Shown here in pieces: positions 55,552 through 63,096 of a stretch of DNA of 64,000 nt. Under the pieces are notes generated by a model that was not told the origin of the DNA, did not search any database, and was given only the letters and a program-made list of their open reading frames with translations. The stretch is from the NCBI RefSeq assembly GCF_903853455.1, contig NZ_CAINTR010000145.1:32495-96494 (forward strand), read 5' to 3'. This DNA comes from an uncultured Magnetospirillum sp. Lineage in GTDB: Bacteria > Pseudomonadota > Alphaproteobacteria > Rhodospirillales > Magnetospirillaceae. Numbering within the stretch: position 1 is the first letter of the stretch; every line of letters begins with the position of its first letter. The translations under genes and the position numbers were made by a program.

Positions 55552-57498
55552 TCACCCCGCCTGCTTGACCCGCATATACCACTCCACCAGACGCCGGACC
55601 TGGCGTTCGGTGTAGCCGCGGCTCATCATGCGTTCGACGAATTCCGAGTGCTTCTTCTCCGAGTCGGAGTCCTTCTTCGACCCGAAGCTGATCACCGGCA
55701 GCAATTCCTCGACCTGGCTGAACATGCGCCGCTCGATCACTTCCCGGATCTTCTCGTAGGAGGTCCAGGACGGCGACTTTCCCCCCTGGGCGGCGCGGGA
55801 GCGGAGCGCGAACTTCACCACCTCGTTACGGAAGTCCTTGGGATTGGCGATGCCGGCCGGCTTCTCGATCTTGGACAACTCCTGGTTCAGCAGGTCGCGG
55901 TTCAGCATCTGGCCGGTATCGGGGTCCTTGAAGTCCTGATCCTCGATCCAAGCGTCGGCGTAGTCCACATAGCGGTCGAATAGGTTCTGGCCGTAATCGT
56001 GGTAGCTCTCCAGATAGGCCTTCTGGATCTCGTTGCCGATGAACTCGGCGTAGCGCGGCGCCAATTCGCCCTTGATGAACTCCATGTACTTCTTCTCGGT
56101 GTCCTCGGGGAACTGCTCGCGCTTGATGGCCTGCTCCAGCACATACATCAAGTGAACCGGGTCGGCCGAGACCTCGTGGGTGTCGTAGTTATAGGTCGAC
56201 GACAGCACCTTGAAGGCGAAGCGGGTGGAGATGCCGTCCATGCCCTCATCGACACCGGCGGCGTCCTTGTATTCCTGCATGGGCTTGGCCTTGGGGTCGG
56301 TCTCCTTGACGTTCTCGCCGTCATAGACCCGCATCTTGGAATAGAGGTTGGAATTCTCGTGCTCGCGCAGGCGCGACAGCACCGCGAAGCGCGACAGCAT
56401 CTGGAGCGTGCCGGGGGCGCAAGGGGCGCTTGCCAGTTCCGAGGTGTAGATCAGCTTGTCGTAGATCTTCTGCTCCTCGGCCACCCGCAGGCAGTAAGGC
56501 ACCTTGATGACGCAGATGCGGTCGATGAAGGCCTCGTTGTTGCGGTTGTTCTTGAAGGCCTGCCATTCCGCTTCGTTGGAATGGGCCAGCACCGTGCCGA
56601 GGAACGGCATGGCGCCGATGTTTTCCGAGCCGATATAGTTGCTTTCCTGGGTGGCGGTCAGCAGCGGATGCAGCATCTTGATGGGAGCCTTGAACATCTC
56701 GACGAATTCCAGCAGCCCTTGCGTGCAGCGATTGAGGCCGCCCGAGTAGGAATAGGCGTCGGGATCGTTCTGGCTGAACATCTCCAGCTTGCGGATATCG
56801 ACCTTGCCCACCAGGGTGGAGATGTCCTGGTTGTTCTCGTCGCCGGGCTCGGCCTTGGACACCGCGATCTGCTTGAGCCGCGACGGATACATCTTGACCA
56901 CCTTGAACTTGGAGATGTCGCCGGCGAATTCGTCGAGGCGCTTCACCGCCCACGGGCTCATCAGGCCGGGCAGGCGGCGTTTGGGAATGCCGTACTTGTC
57001 CTCCAGCACCGGCCCCATCGTGTCGGGATCGAACAGGCCCAGCGGGCTTTCGAACAGCGGGCTGAGCTCCTTGCCGGCCTTCAGCACATAGATGGGATGA
57101 AACTCCATCAGCGCCTTCAGCTTCTCGGCCAGCGACGACTTGCCGCCGCCCACCGGTCCCAGCAGATAGAGGATCTGCTTGCGCTCCTCCAACCCTTGCG
57201 CGGCGTGGCGGAAATAGCCGACGATGCGCTCGATGGTCTCCTCCATGCCGTAGAATTCGGAGAAGGCCGGGAAAATCTTGATGGTCCGGTTCATGAACAC
57301 CCGCGACAGCCGCGCGTCCTTGGCGGTATCGATGACTTCGGGCTGGCCGATGGCGGCGATCATGCGCTCGGCGGCCGAGGCGTACATCATGGGGTCGTCG
57401 CGGCAGCCTTCCAGGTAGTCCAGCAGGGAGAGATCAACTTCCTTGCGAGTTTCGTAGGCGCGCGAATAGCGGGTGAAGATATCTTCAGAGGCAGCCAT
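55552..57498 (-). CDS. prkA: PrkA family AAA+ protein/serine kinase
   Basis: 648 residues. The AAA+ half holds Walker A YLLGPVGGGKSSLAEKLKAL. The long middle contains SQNDPDAYSYSGGLNRCTQGLLEFVEMFKAPIKMLHPLLTATQESNYIGSE, quoted here only to locate residues about 260-310 in three conserved blocks. The PrkA C-terminal domain ends RMMSRGYTERQVRRLVEWYM. PrkA has been reported both as a protein kinase and as an ATP-dependent protease with roles in stress and sporulation. AAGGAG lies before the ATG at 57498. It heads the operon prkA-yeaH-spoVR. Confidence 0.96.
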   Translation of the reverse strand: MAASEDIFTRYSRAYETRKEVDLSLLDYLEGCRDDPMMYASAAERMIAAIGQPEVIDTAKDARLSRVFMNRTIKIFPAFSEFYGMEETIERIVGYFRHAAQGLEERKQILYLLGPVGGGKSSLAEKLKALMEFHPIYVLKAGKELSPLFESPLGLFDPDTMGPVLEDKYGIPKRRLPGLMSPWAVKRLDEFAGDISKFKVVKMYPSRLKQIAVSKAEPGDENNQDISTLVGKVDIRKLEMFSQNDPDAYSYSGGLNRCTQGLLEFVEMFKAPIKMLHPLLTATQESNYIGSENIGAMPFLGTVLAHSNEAEWQAFKNNRNNEAFIDRICVIKVPYCLRVAEEQKIYDKLIYTSELASAPCAPGTLQMLSRFAVLSRLREHENSNLYSKMRVYDGENVKETDPKAKPMQEYKDAAGVDEGMDGISTRFAFKVLSSTYNYDTHEVSADPVHLMYVLEQAIKREQFPEDTEKKYMEFIKGELAPRYAEFIGNEIQKAYLESYHDYGQNLFDRYVDYADAWIEDQDFKDPDTGQMLNRDLLNQELSKIEKPAGIANPKDFRNEVVKFALRSRAAQGGKSPSWTSYEKIREVIERRMFSQVEELLPVISFGSKKDSDSEKKHSEFVERMMSRGYTERQVRRLVEWYMRVKQAG

Positions 57499-58043
57499 AT
57501 CGTCACTCCTTGCCGAGGGTCGATCCAGCGATCTGCCGCCGCGCCAAGGCCGTAGGCGGACAGGTCCCAACACTTATGTTTGCATCGGCTTTGCCAAATA
57601 CAGGGGGGGAGCCCAAAGATTTCCGCATGGAAGGCATCGCTAAAGCAAAGGCGATGCGGACAGAACCGCTCCAGGCAGCCGAAATGGCCATAGGGGATTC
57701 GGAGGACCACATGATGTCATCCTTCGCGCCAGCTTCCATTGACTACAATTATAGGTGATGGTTCTTAAAAAAGTCCTGTGAACGAAGGTTAATCAAATGT
57801 GCAGGCCATCCCGGCTTGCGCCCAGGATGGCCTGCGATCATGGCAAAAATATGGGGTGGGGCGCGTACCTGACCGTCGTCTACGGGCTGATCAACGGAGA
57901 GGTGACGGCACCACCACCGCCAAAACTGGCGCCGCCGCCGTACATGCCGCCGCCCACGACGCGTTGCAGTTGTTCCAGCTCAGGCCAGGAACGACGGCAA
58001 GCCGGAACGCGCCCGGAGCAAGCTTCCATACACCCGGAGACTG
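57499..58043. other. Gene-poor stretch upstream of prkA with sequence debris
   Basis: No credible intact gene. The left part is the prkA leader: TATAAT on the minus strand (57753-57748) may be its -10, but no good -35 lies at the right spacing. From about 57800 to 58040 short frames show non-matching fragments (for example an AVHAAAHDALQLF stretch in one frame), as expected for decayed genes. The ORF running into the relic at 58044 has a Pro/Cys-rich, unconvincing N-terminal half. Confidence 0.5.
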
Positions 58044-58288
58044 CAACAGCCGACGGCCGCCCCGATTTTCAGGCGTCGGGCTCGGAGTGGCGGACGCCGC
58101 CCCTATGGGGGCTGGGGTTGCGCCCGGTGGTCAACGAGCGCGTCGGCCTGCTGCACGACGGCCGTGCCCGCACCGTCCTGGAGGCCATTCTGTGGCATGG
58201 CGGCCAGGGACAAGGTAGCGCCGATGCCGTAAGACGGCTCGCGCCCCAGGATCGGACGGCGTTGCTCCGCTTTCTCGACAGCCTGTGA
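58044..58288 (+). pseudogene. 3' remnant of a di-haem thiol-oxidoreductase-like (DUF1111) gene
   Basis: The last 80 or so residues match the end of the DUF1111 di-haem cytochrome family: ADGRPDFQASGSEWRTPPLWG, then GLLHDGRARTVLEAILWHGG, and finally LAPQDRTALLRFLDSL. The family is normally several hundred residues with two CxxCH haem sites; none are present and the sequence before ADGRPDF is unrelated. I conclude that only the 3' tail survives. No recognisable transposon flanks it. Confidence 0.65.
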
Positions 58289-58302
58289 GAAGCGAGGCGC
58301 GG

Positions 58303-58701
58303 TCAGTGGTGCGTGGTCGAGCAGGCATCAGCCTGGCCCTTGACGATCACGACGGGCTTCGGCGACGGCGCACCGTTGCCGGCAGGATGGTAACGCTCGA
58401 TGATGATCCGCACGATATGGGTCCGTAACCGCGTGTCGGCCTGGCGCATCCAGTAGAAACGGTCAGCCCCGGCGACGGCCGGATCACCGTCCTCGGCATG
58501 GGCCGCGATGGCCTGGGCCATGTCATCGGCCTCGCCGACATAAACGGCATGGACACGTTCCCCGTCCCGCCGGCCATACACATAGACGCCCGGCACGGAT
58601 TGAAGCATGGCACCGGTCTCGAACGCGAAGCCAGCCCATTTCGGCTCCGCCTCGGCGATGAAATCGGCTTTGGCGCCGCACCATGAACGACCATCACACA
58701 T
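58303..58701 (-). CDS. Small protein with GIY-YIG-like segment
   Basis: 132 residues. The segment PGVYVYGRRDGERVHAVYVGEADDMAQAI resembles the start of a GIY-YIG nuclease fold (Gxx-Y...Y-V/I-G), and ERYHPAGNGAPSPKP is a plausible end. The conserved Arg/Glu of active GIY-YIG enzymes are not clearly present, so activity is doubtful. A GGAGG five bases before the ATG at 58701 fixes the start. Three Cys and a His-rich tail are notable. Function unknown. Confidence 0.6.
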   Translation of the reverse strand: MCDGRSWCGAKADFIAEAEPKWAGFAFETGAMLQSVPGVYVYGRRDGERVHAVYVGEADDMAQAIAAHAEDGDPAVAGADRFYWMRQADTRLRTHIVRIIIERYHPAGNGAPSPKPVVIVKGQADACSTTHH

Positions 58702-58740
58702 GTGACCCTCCATGAATTCGAGGACTCATACCGTATCCCG

Positions 58741-58758
58741 CTGATCGGAACCGATCAG
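58741..58758. other. Short perfect palindrome
   Basis: CTGATCGG-aa-CCGATCAG lies about 40 bases upstream of the GIY-YIG-like gene start and directly before repeat copy E. It is a possible operator or part of the repeat's structure. Confidence 0.3.
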
Positions 58759-58763
58759 CGGCG

Positions 58764-58870
58764 CCCTCAAGCGGCGGGCACGCGTAGGCGTGCAATCATA
58801 TGTTTGCCAGCGAAGCTGGCGGGCGCGAGCGCCCTTGCCTTCCGCGCCACGAGGCGCGCGTCGCGTTGCT
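58764..58870 (+). repeat. Modular palindromic repeat, copy E (variant)
   Basis: CCCTCAAGCGGCGGGC, hairpin GCACGC-gtag-GCGTGC (overlapping), a variant middle with GCCAGC-gaa-GCTGGC, then GCCCTTGCC, and hairpin CGCGCC-acga-GGCGCG. The TTGGCT box is replaced by an insertion. It lies between the GIY-YIG-like gene and the modE 3' end. Confidence 0.7.
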
Positions 58871-58873
58871 CCT

Positions 58874-58912
58874 AACCAAATCCCGATGAGTTGCTCTCAT
58901 CGGGATTTGGTT
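58874..58912 (-). terminator. Perfect 17-bp hairpin downstream of modE
   Basis: AACCAAATCCCGATGAG, loop ttgct, CTCATCGGGATTTGGTT. It lies 3 bases beyond the modE stop in the minus-strand direction and is strong enough to end the modE transcript, although only A-rich DNA, not a clear T run, follows. Confidence 0.7.
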
Positions 58913-58914
58913 CT

Positions 58915-59709
58915 TTAGTCCACCGCCAGGATGACGTGGGAGGCCTTGAACAGCGCCCAGGCGGGAGCCCCCGGCTGAAGCTTCAATTCATCCGCCCCGT
59001 CCCGGGTCACCACCGCCGTCAGAACCTTGCCGCCGCCGATGTCCAGGGTGATTTCGCAGCTCACCGGACCGTCTTCGCGATGGGCGACGGTGCCGGGAAT
59101 GCGGTTGCGGGCGGACACCGTCGGCCGCGCCTCGCCGGTCGCCAGCATGACGAAGGATGCCTTCACCAAAGCGGTGACGGCCTGGCCGGGGCTGATGCCG
59201 AGATCGCGGATGCTCTCTTCGGTGATGGTGGCGGCCAGGGTCACCGTGTCGGTCAGGTTCAGGATGACCTCGGCGTTGACCGCCCCCTGGCGGACCTCCG
59301 CGACGGTGCAGCGAAAGGCGTTACGGGCGCTGGTCTTCATGCCGAGACTCCGGAGCAAAAGGATCGGATCGACGGGCGTGCTGCCGTCGCTGAACAGGGC
59401 GGCGGCGCGCGACAGCCGCTCTTCCAGCAGATGGAAGGCGGTGATGAGCGCCTTGCCGTCCTCGGTGACCACCGCGCCGCCGCCGTGGCGGCCACCGGTC
59501 TGGGCCGTCACCGCCGGGCGGGGCAGCAGATTGTTGACGGCGTTCAGCGCATCCCAGGCCGCCTTGTAGCTGAGGCCCACCGCCTGCGCCGCCTTGGTGA
59601 TGCTGCCTTGTTCGACCACGGCTTCCAGCAGCGCGATGCGATCGCGCCCCACCGGAGAACGGCTGCCGCCCCTTAGCGACAATATGGCTTCAACTTTGCT
59701 GTCGGTCAC
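58915..59709 (-). CDS. modE: Molybdate-responsive regulator ModE
   Basis: 264 residues: an N-terminal LysR-like winged helix (about 12-115; GRDRIALLEAVVEQGSITKAAQAVGLSYKAAWDALNAVN is the DNA-binding region). Two molybdate-binding Mop/TOBE domains follow: TSARNAFRCTVAEVRQGAVNAEV and then TVSARNRIPGTVAHREDGPV. ModE with bound molybdate represses molybdate uptake genes. A GTG at 59709 with GAGGGG seven bases ahead is preferred; an ATG at 59727 would add six residues. It is divergent from modA, which has a fitting operator. Confidence 0.93.
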   Translation of the reverse strand: MTDSKVEAILSLRGGSRSPVGRDRIALLEAVVEQGSITKAAQAVGLSYKAAWDALNAVNNLLPRPAVTAQTGGRHGGGAVVTEDGKALITAFHLLEERLSRAAALFSDGSTPVDPILLLRSLGMKTSARNAFRCTVAEVRQGAVNAEVILNLTDTVTLAATITEESIRDLGISPGQAVTALVKASFVMLATGEARPTVSARNRIPGTVAHREDGPVSCEITLDIGGGKVLTAVVTRDGADELKLQPGAPAWALFKASHVILAVD

Positions 59710-59712
59710 GCT

Positions 59713-59755
59713 GCCACCCCTCGTCATGTATGATGACTATATGACGAGGGGTGGC
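59713..59755 (-). promoter_or_regulatory. Perfect 15-bp inverted repeat covering the modE ribosome site
   Basis: GCCACCCCTCGTCAT (59713-59727) and ATGACGAGGGGTGGC (59741-59755) are exact inverted copies 13 bases apart. In modE mRNA the arm nearer the start contains the GAGGGG ribosome site, so folding would hide it. As DNA it could equally be an operator between modE and modA. Confidence 0.65.
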
Positions 59756-59850
59756 TGTCGTCAGCCGAAAAAACAAAGGCGTCGGCTTACGGCTGTGTGG
59801 AGGGCTTCCAAGACCCGCGACCGTTTGCGGGGTTGCCGCATTGTCGCTAG

Positions 59851-59875
59851 CGCTATATAGATTAGCTATATCTCG
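59851..59875 (+). promoter_or_regulatory. ModE operator (Mo-box) in the modA promoter
   Basis: CGCTATATA (59851-59859), seven bases, then TATATCTCG (59867-59875). This closely follows the ModE operator pattern CGCTATATA-N7-TATATAGCG, with the right half less perfect. It lies about 22 bases before the modA ATG and covers a TATAT-type -10, so ModE-molybdate would switch off modA. Confidence 0.75.
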
Positions 59876-59896
59876 ACTCGGTGAAGGACTGAACCC

Positions 59897-60667
59897 ATGC
59901 TGATGAAGCGCCTGTTGGGGGCCGTCGCCGGCCTCGCCCTTTCCGTCGCCGTCGCCGCCCCGGCCCATGCCGAGGACGTGGTGGTGTTCGCCGCCGCCTC
60001 GCTGACCAACGCCTTGAACGAAATCGGCGACCAGTTCACCGCCAAGACCGGCAACAAGATGGTTCCTTCCTACGCCGCCTCCTCGGCGCTGGCCAAGCAG
60101 GTGGAACAGGGCGGACCCGGTCAGGTCTTCGCCTCGGCCGACCTCAAATGGATGGATTATCTGGCCGACAAGAAACTGATCGCCCCCGATACCCGCTTCA
60201 ACCTGCTGGGCAACACCCTGGTACTGGTCGCCCCCCTGGACTCCAAGCTGGATCGGGTCGATCTCGGCCCCGAGACCGACCTCGCCGCCTTGGCGGGATC
60301 GGGCCGCATCGCCACCGGCAATCCCGACAGCGTGCCGGTAGGCCTCTATTTCCGCCAAGCCATGGAACGGTCGGGCCAGTGGAAAGCGGTGGAGGCCAAG
60401 GTCGCCGGCGCCGATTCGGTGCGCTCTGCCTTGGCCTTCGTCGAGCGCGGCGAGGTGCCGCTGGGTGTCGTCTATGCCACCGACGCGGCGGTCTCCAAGA
60501 AGGTCAAGGTGGTTGGCGTGTTCCCCGACACCATGCACGATCCCATCGTCTATCCTTTCGCCCTGGTCGCCGGCAAGGAAACCCCCGCCGCCAAGGCCTT
60601 CCTGGAGTTCGTCCGTGGCGCCGAGGCCAAGGGCGTCTTCGTCAAATACGGCTTCAAGATCAATTAG
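59897..60667 (+). CDS. modA: Molybdate ABC transporter periplasmic binding protein ModA
   Basis: 256 residues. A signal peptide (LMKRLLGAVAGLALSVAVAAPAHA) precedes the type-2 periplasmic binding fold: VVVFAAASLTNALNEIGDQF, SYAASSALAKQVEQGGPGQVFASAD, GRIATGNPDSVPVG and GVVYATDAAVSKKVKVVGVFP. These are the typical oxyanion-binding loops (Ser/Ala in AAASL; SSALAKQ). AAGGA eight bases before the ATG. Unusually no modB or modC follows; the next genes are remains of a phosphonate-type transporter. Confidence 0.95.
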   Translation: MLMKRLLGAVAGLALSVAVAAPAHAEDVVVFAAASLTNALNEIGDQFTAKTGNKMVPSYAASSALAKQVEQGGPGQVFASADLKWMDYLADKKLIAPDTRFNLLGNTLVLVAPLDSKLDRVDLGPETDLAALAGSGRIATGNPDSVPVGLYFRQAMERSGQWKAVEAKVAGADSVRSALAFVERGEVPLGVVYATDAAVSKKVKVVGVFPDTMHDPIVYPFALVAGKETPAAKAFLEFVRGAEAKGVFVKYGFKIN

Positions 60668-60682
60668 CCGGGCGCGATAGGG

Positions 60683-60719
60683 GGGGGCCAGGATCGCCCG
60701 TGCGGCGATCCTGGCCCCC
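60683..60719 (+). terminator. Strong hairpin terminating modA
   Basis: GGGGGCCAGGATCGCC, loop cgtgc, GGCGATCCTGGCCCCC: a perfect 16-pair stem 16 bases past the modA stop. No T run follows. It should separate modA from the phn remnant. Confidence 0.65.
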
Positions 60720-60867
60720 AAAGCGTTCCTGACGGTGCGAAGCCACCGCCGGAATGTACCCAAAGGTACGGACCGACACCCAAATCTCATGGCGCCGCGC
60801 GGGTCTTCGTATTGGCCCGGGTCTTGCTCTGTCCTCATCCGACACTCAGCAACGGATCGAGGCGGCC

Positions 60868-61411
60868 ATGAACCATCATCCCCATGCTCGGGCCGGCGCT
60901 TCGCGGGACGCGATCCCGCCGATGTCGCGTCCCTCTGACGAACGCGGGGCGAGTGTTACCGTGGAGAGATTGACCGTGCGGCGGGGCGACCGCGAGGTTC
61001 TGCGCGACGTCTCGCTGGCCTTCGCGCCGGGCACCATCACCGCCGTGGTCGGACGCTCCGGCGTGGGCAAGACCACCCTGATGGGCGCCTTGAACGGATT
61101 GTTACCGGCGGCTTCGGGACGCATCTCCGTCGCCGGCATCGGTGATCTTGGCGACCCCCGATCCCTGCACGAGGCACGGCGGCGCACCGCCACCGTCTTC
61201 CAGGACCATGCCCTGATCGACCGCCTGCCGGTGATCGACAACGTGCTGCTGGGTCTGGCCGATACCCGCCATCCCCTGTCGCCGCTGCCCTGGCCGCGGG
61301 CCTGGCGCCTGCGGGCGGCCCAGGCCCTGGACGAGGCCGGCCTGCTGGGCAAGGCCACCACCCGCACCGCCCGACTGTCCGGCGGCGAGCGCCAACGGGT
61401 GGGCATCGCCC
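60868..61411 (+). pseudogene. Truncated phosphonate-type ABC ATPase (phnC fragment)
   Basis: About 181 residues of a PhnC-like ATPase: VERLTVRRGDREVLRDVSLAFAPG, Walker A VVGRSGVGKTT, Q-loop TATVFQDHALI, and signature LSGGERQRVGIAR. The sequence then switches at about 61408-61414 to the phnD tail in another frame. Walker B, the D-loop and the H-loop (normally the next 70 or more residues) are gone, so ATP hydrolysis is lost. The ATG at 60868 is used; one at 60922 is possible. The open frame goes on through phnE but only by chance. Confidence 0.85.
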
Positions 61412-61630
61412 GCCATCCCCGAATATATGTGGACCTTCCGCGAGGGCCTCGACCCTGCCTTCAAGGAGGAGATCCGCAAGGCCTTCATCACCATCGACGA
61501 CCCGGAAGCGCTGAAGGTGTTCCGCGCCGAGGCCTTCATCCCCACCGTCGATTCCGACGTCGAGGTGGTGCGCACCTGGATCAACGCCATCCAGGCGGCC
61601 AATCCCGATGCCGTGCCGGCGCCGCAATGA
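61412..61630 (+). pseudogene. 3' remnant of a phosphonate-type binding protein (phnD fragment)
   Basis: In a different frame from phnC, the DNA encodes AIPEYMWTFREGLDPAFKEE, then KAFITIDDPEALKVFRAEAFIP and WINAIQAANPDAVPAPQ-stop. This is the C-terminal part of PhnD/PtxB-type periplasmic proteins; roughly three quarters of the gene is missing, including any signal peptide. Its stop overlaps the phnE start (ATGA), showing that the original order was phnC-phnD-phnE. Confidence 0.85.
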
Positions 61631-62367
61631 GCCGTGCTTCCGAGATGGCGGCCGTCCTGGCCGATGGCCGCCATCGACAGATCGGATCGCTGATGGCGGT
61701 CTTGGCGGCGGCCACGGCGTTGGGGCTGGCCTTCACCCATGGCGGCGCCTTCGAGGTGCATCGCTACGCCGAGGCGATACCCACCATCGTGACCCTGGCC
61801 ATGAGTCTGGCCGGCACCGCCCTGGGGGCCGCCTGCGCCCTGCCGCTGGGAACGGTGGCGGCGCGCAACATCGTCCGCCAGCTCTGGCTGGGCGGGGCGG
61901 CGCGCCTGCTGCTGAATCTGCTGCGGTCGATTCCCTGCCTGATCTGGGGGGTGATCTTCGTGGCGGCGGTGGGGTTCGGCCCCCTGCCCGGCATCCTGGC
62001 GCTCGCCACCCACTCCACCGGCATGCTGGGCAAGTTCTTCGCCGAGACCCTGGAGCATGTGGAACCCGGCCCCGGCGACGCCTTGCGCAGCCATGGCGTT
62101 TCACGCCTGGGCGTCCTGCGCTTTTCCGTGCTGCCGCAGATTCTGCCCCGGCTGGTGGACGTCACCGCCTATCGCTGCGAACACAATCTGCGCGCCGCCA
62201 CCACTTTGGGCGTGGTCGGGGCCGGCGGGCTGGGGTTGGAGATCATCACCGCCTTCCACCTGTTCGAATACCGCGAGGCCTCGGCGCTGATCCTGGTGCT
62301 GCTGGGGCTGGTGACGGCCATCAGCCTGCTCGGCGCCCGTCTCCGCGCCCGCTTTCTCGGTCACTAG
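61627..62367 (+). CDS. Phosphonate-type ABC transporter permease (phnE-like)
   Basis: 246-residue inner-membrane permease with about six transmembrane helices. The PhnE-like features are IPTIVTLAMSLAGTALGAACALPLGTVAARNI, LRSIPCLIWGVIFVAAVGFGPLPGILALA and the loop EPGPGDALRSHGVSRLGVLRFSVLPQILP. That loop is the EAA-type ATPase contact. It is intact, but its ATPase and binding protein are deleted, so the transporter cannot work unless other subunits supply them. The ATG overlaps the phnD remnant stop. Confidence 0.88.
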   Translation: MSRASEMAAVLADGRHRQIGSLMAVLAAATALGLAFTHGGAFEVHRYAEAIPTIVTLAMSLAGTALGAACALPLGTVAARNIVRQLWLGGAARLLLNLLRSIPCLIWGVIFVAAVGFGPLPGILALATHSTGMLGKFFAETLEHVEPGPGDALRSHGVSRLGVLRFSVLPQILPRLVDVTAYRCEHNLRAATTLGVVGAGGLGLEIITAFHLFEYREASALILVLLGLVTAISLLGARLRARFLGH

Positions 62368-62369
62368 GA

Positions 62370-63029
62370 TTAAAGTTCCGGGGCGTAGCACTCTGGGTGA
62401 TGGGGGCAGATCTCGCAGGAAGACGCGGTGCAGGTCCAAACCTTCTCGATGTCGCACAGCAGCTTGTAGAAGAACTTCTTCCAGCGCATGTCGCGATCGT
62501 TCTTGGCCGCCAAGGCAGAGAAATGGCGTTCCAGGATGCCGGTCAGCTGTCCCCGGTTCTCCAGCCCCAGGCTCATCCACAGATGCTCGGGCTCCATGCA
62601 GGCCCGCGCGATCAGGCGGGCGAACACCACCGGCCAGAGACCGGTGCCCGAGGCATGGTTGAGGAACAGACGGCACAGATCCTGCTCCTCCTGCTCCAGC
62701 AGGCTGGCGCTGAAGCGCCCATACTCGGCGTGGTCGGCGACGGTGGCGCCGCAACACTCCTCCGACGCGGGGTCAAGCCCGAGGACGTGGCGCCGGACGC
62801 ACACTTCCTCGGGTCCGTCGAGTACCGCCGGCCGGAAATAGCGCAGCATCAGCGTCCGCACCTCCTGGGGATCGAGCCCCAGCGCCCGACGATGGGGCGC
62901 GTCGGCGCGACTGCACCGATGGATCAGGATGCAGGCCAGGGCGCGGATGTCGGGGTCTTTCCTGTCTCGCGAGTGACGCAGCAACCAGTCCAGGCTGGAT
63001 GCCGTCATTGTGGTGCCGTCGGCAACCAT
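62370..63029 (-). CDS. nifQ: Nitrogen fixation protein NifQ
   Basis: 219 residues ending in the Cys motif of NifQ: CTASSCEICPHHPECY, with spacing C-x4-C-x2-C-x5-C. It is preceded by the conserved MRWKKFFYKLLCD. NifQ carries an Fe-S/Mo centre and donates molybdenum to the nitrogenase FeMo-cofactor. GAGAGGGG lies before the ATG at 63029; an ATG at 63008 is possible. It is convergent with the phn remnant and sits by two molybdenum regulators, in keeping with its role. Confidence 0.92.
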   Translation of the reverse strand: MVADGTTMTASSLDWLLRHSRDRKDPDIRALACILIHRCSRADAPHRRALGLDPQEVRTLMLRYFRPAVLDGPEEVCVRRHVLGLDPASEECCGATVADHAEYGRFSASLLEQEEQDLCRLFLNHASGTGLWPVVFARLIARACMEPEHLWMSLGLENRGQLTGILERHFSALAAKNDRDMRWKKFFYKLLCDIEKVWTCTASSCEICPHHPECYAPEL

Positions 63030-63042
63030 GTCCGCCCCTCTC

Positions 63043-63066
63043 CGCTATAGTCATCTTGATATTACG
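63043..63066. promoter_or_regulatory. Possible Mo-box-like site upstream of nifQ
   Basis: CGCTATAG and ATATTACG flank eight bases, a weak match to the ModE-type operator halves seen at modA. It is just upstream of the nifQ ribosome site, in the right place to make nifQ respond to molybdate. Tentative. Confidence 0.3.
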
Positions 63067-63096
63067 CAAGAGAGTGCGGACTTGAAATGAGCTTGG

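Noticed and set aside
57797..58288. Complete 163-residue gene
   Set aside because: The first half is Pro/Cys/Arg-rich and unlike any family, and only the end is DUF1111-like; best explained as a relic.
60754..62367. Single open frame that could be read as a natural ABC ATPase-permease fusion
   Set aside because: The middle 70 residues are phnD sequence in the wrong frame, and phnD's true frame ends normally at 61630; the frame is open by chance after a deletion.
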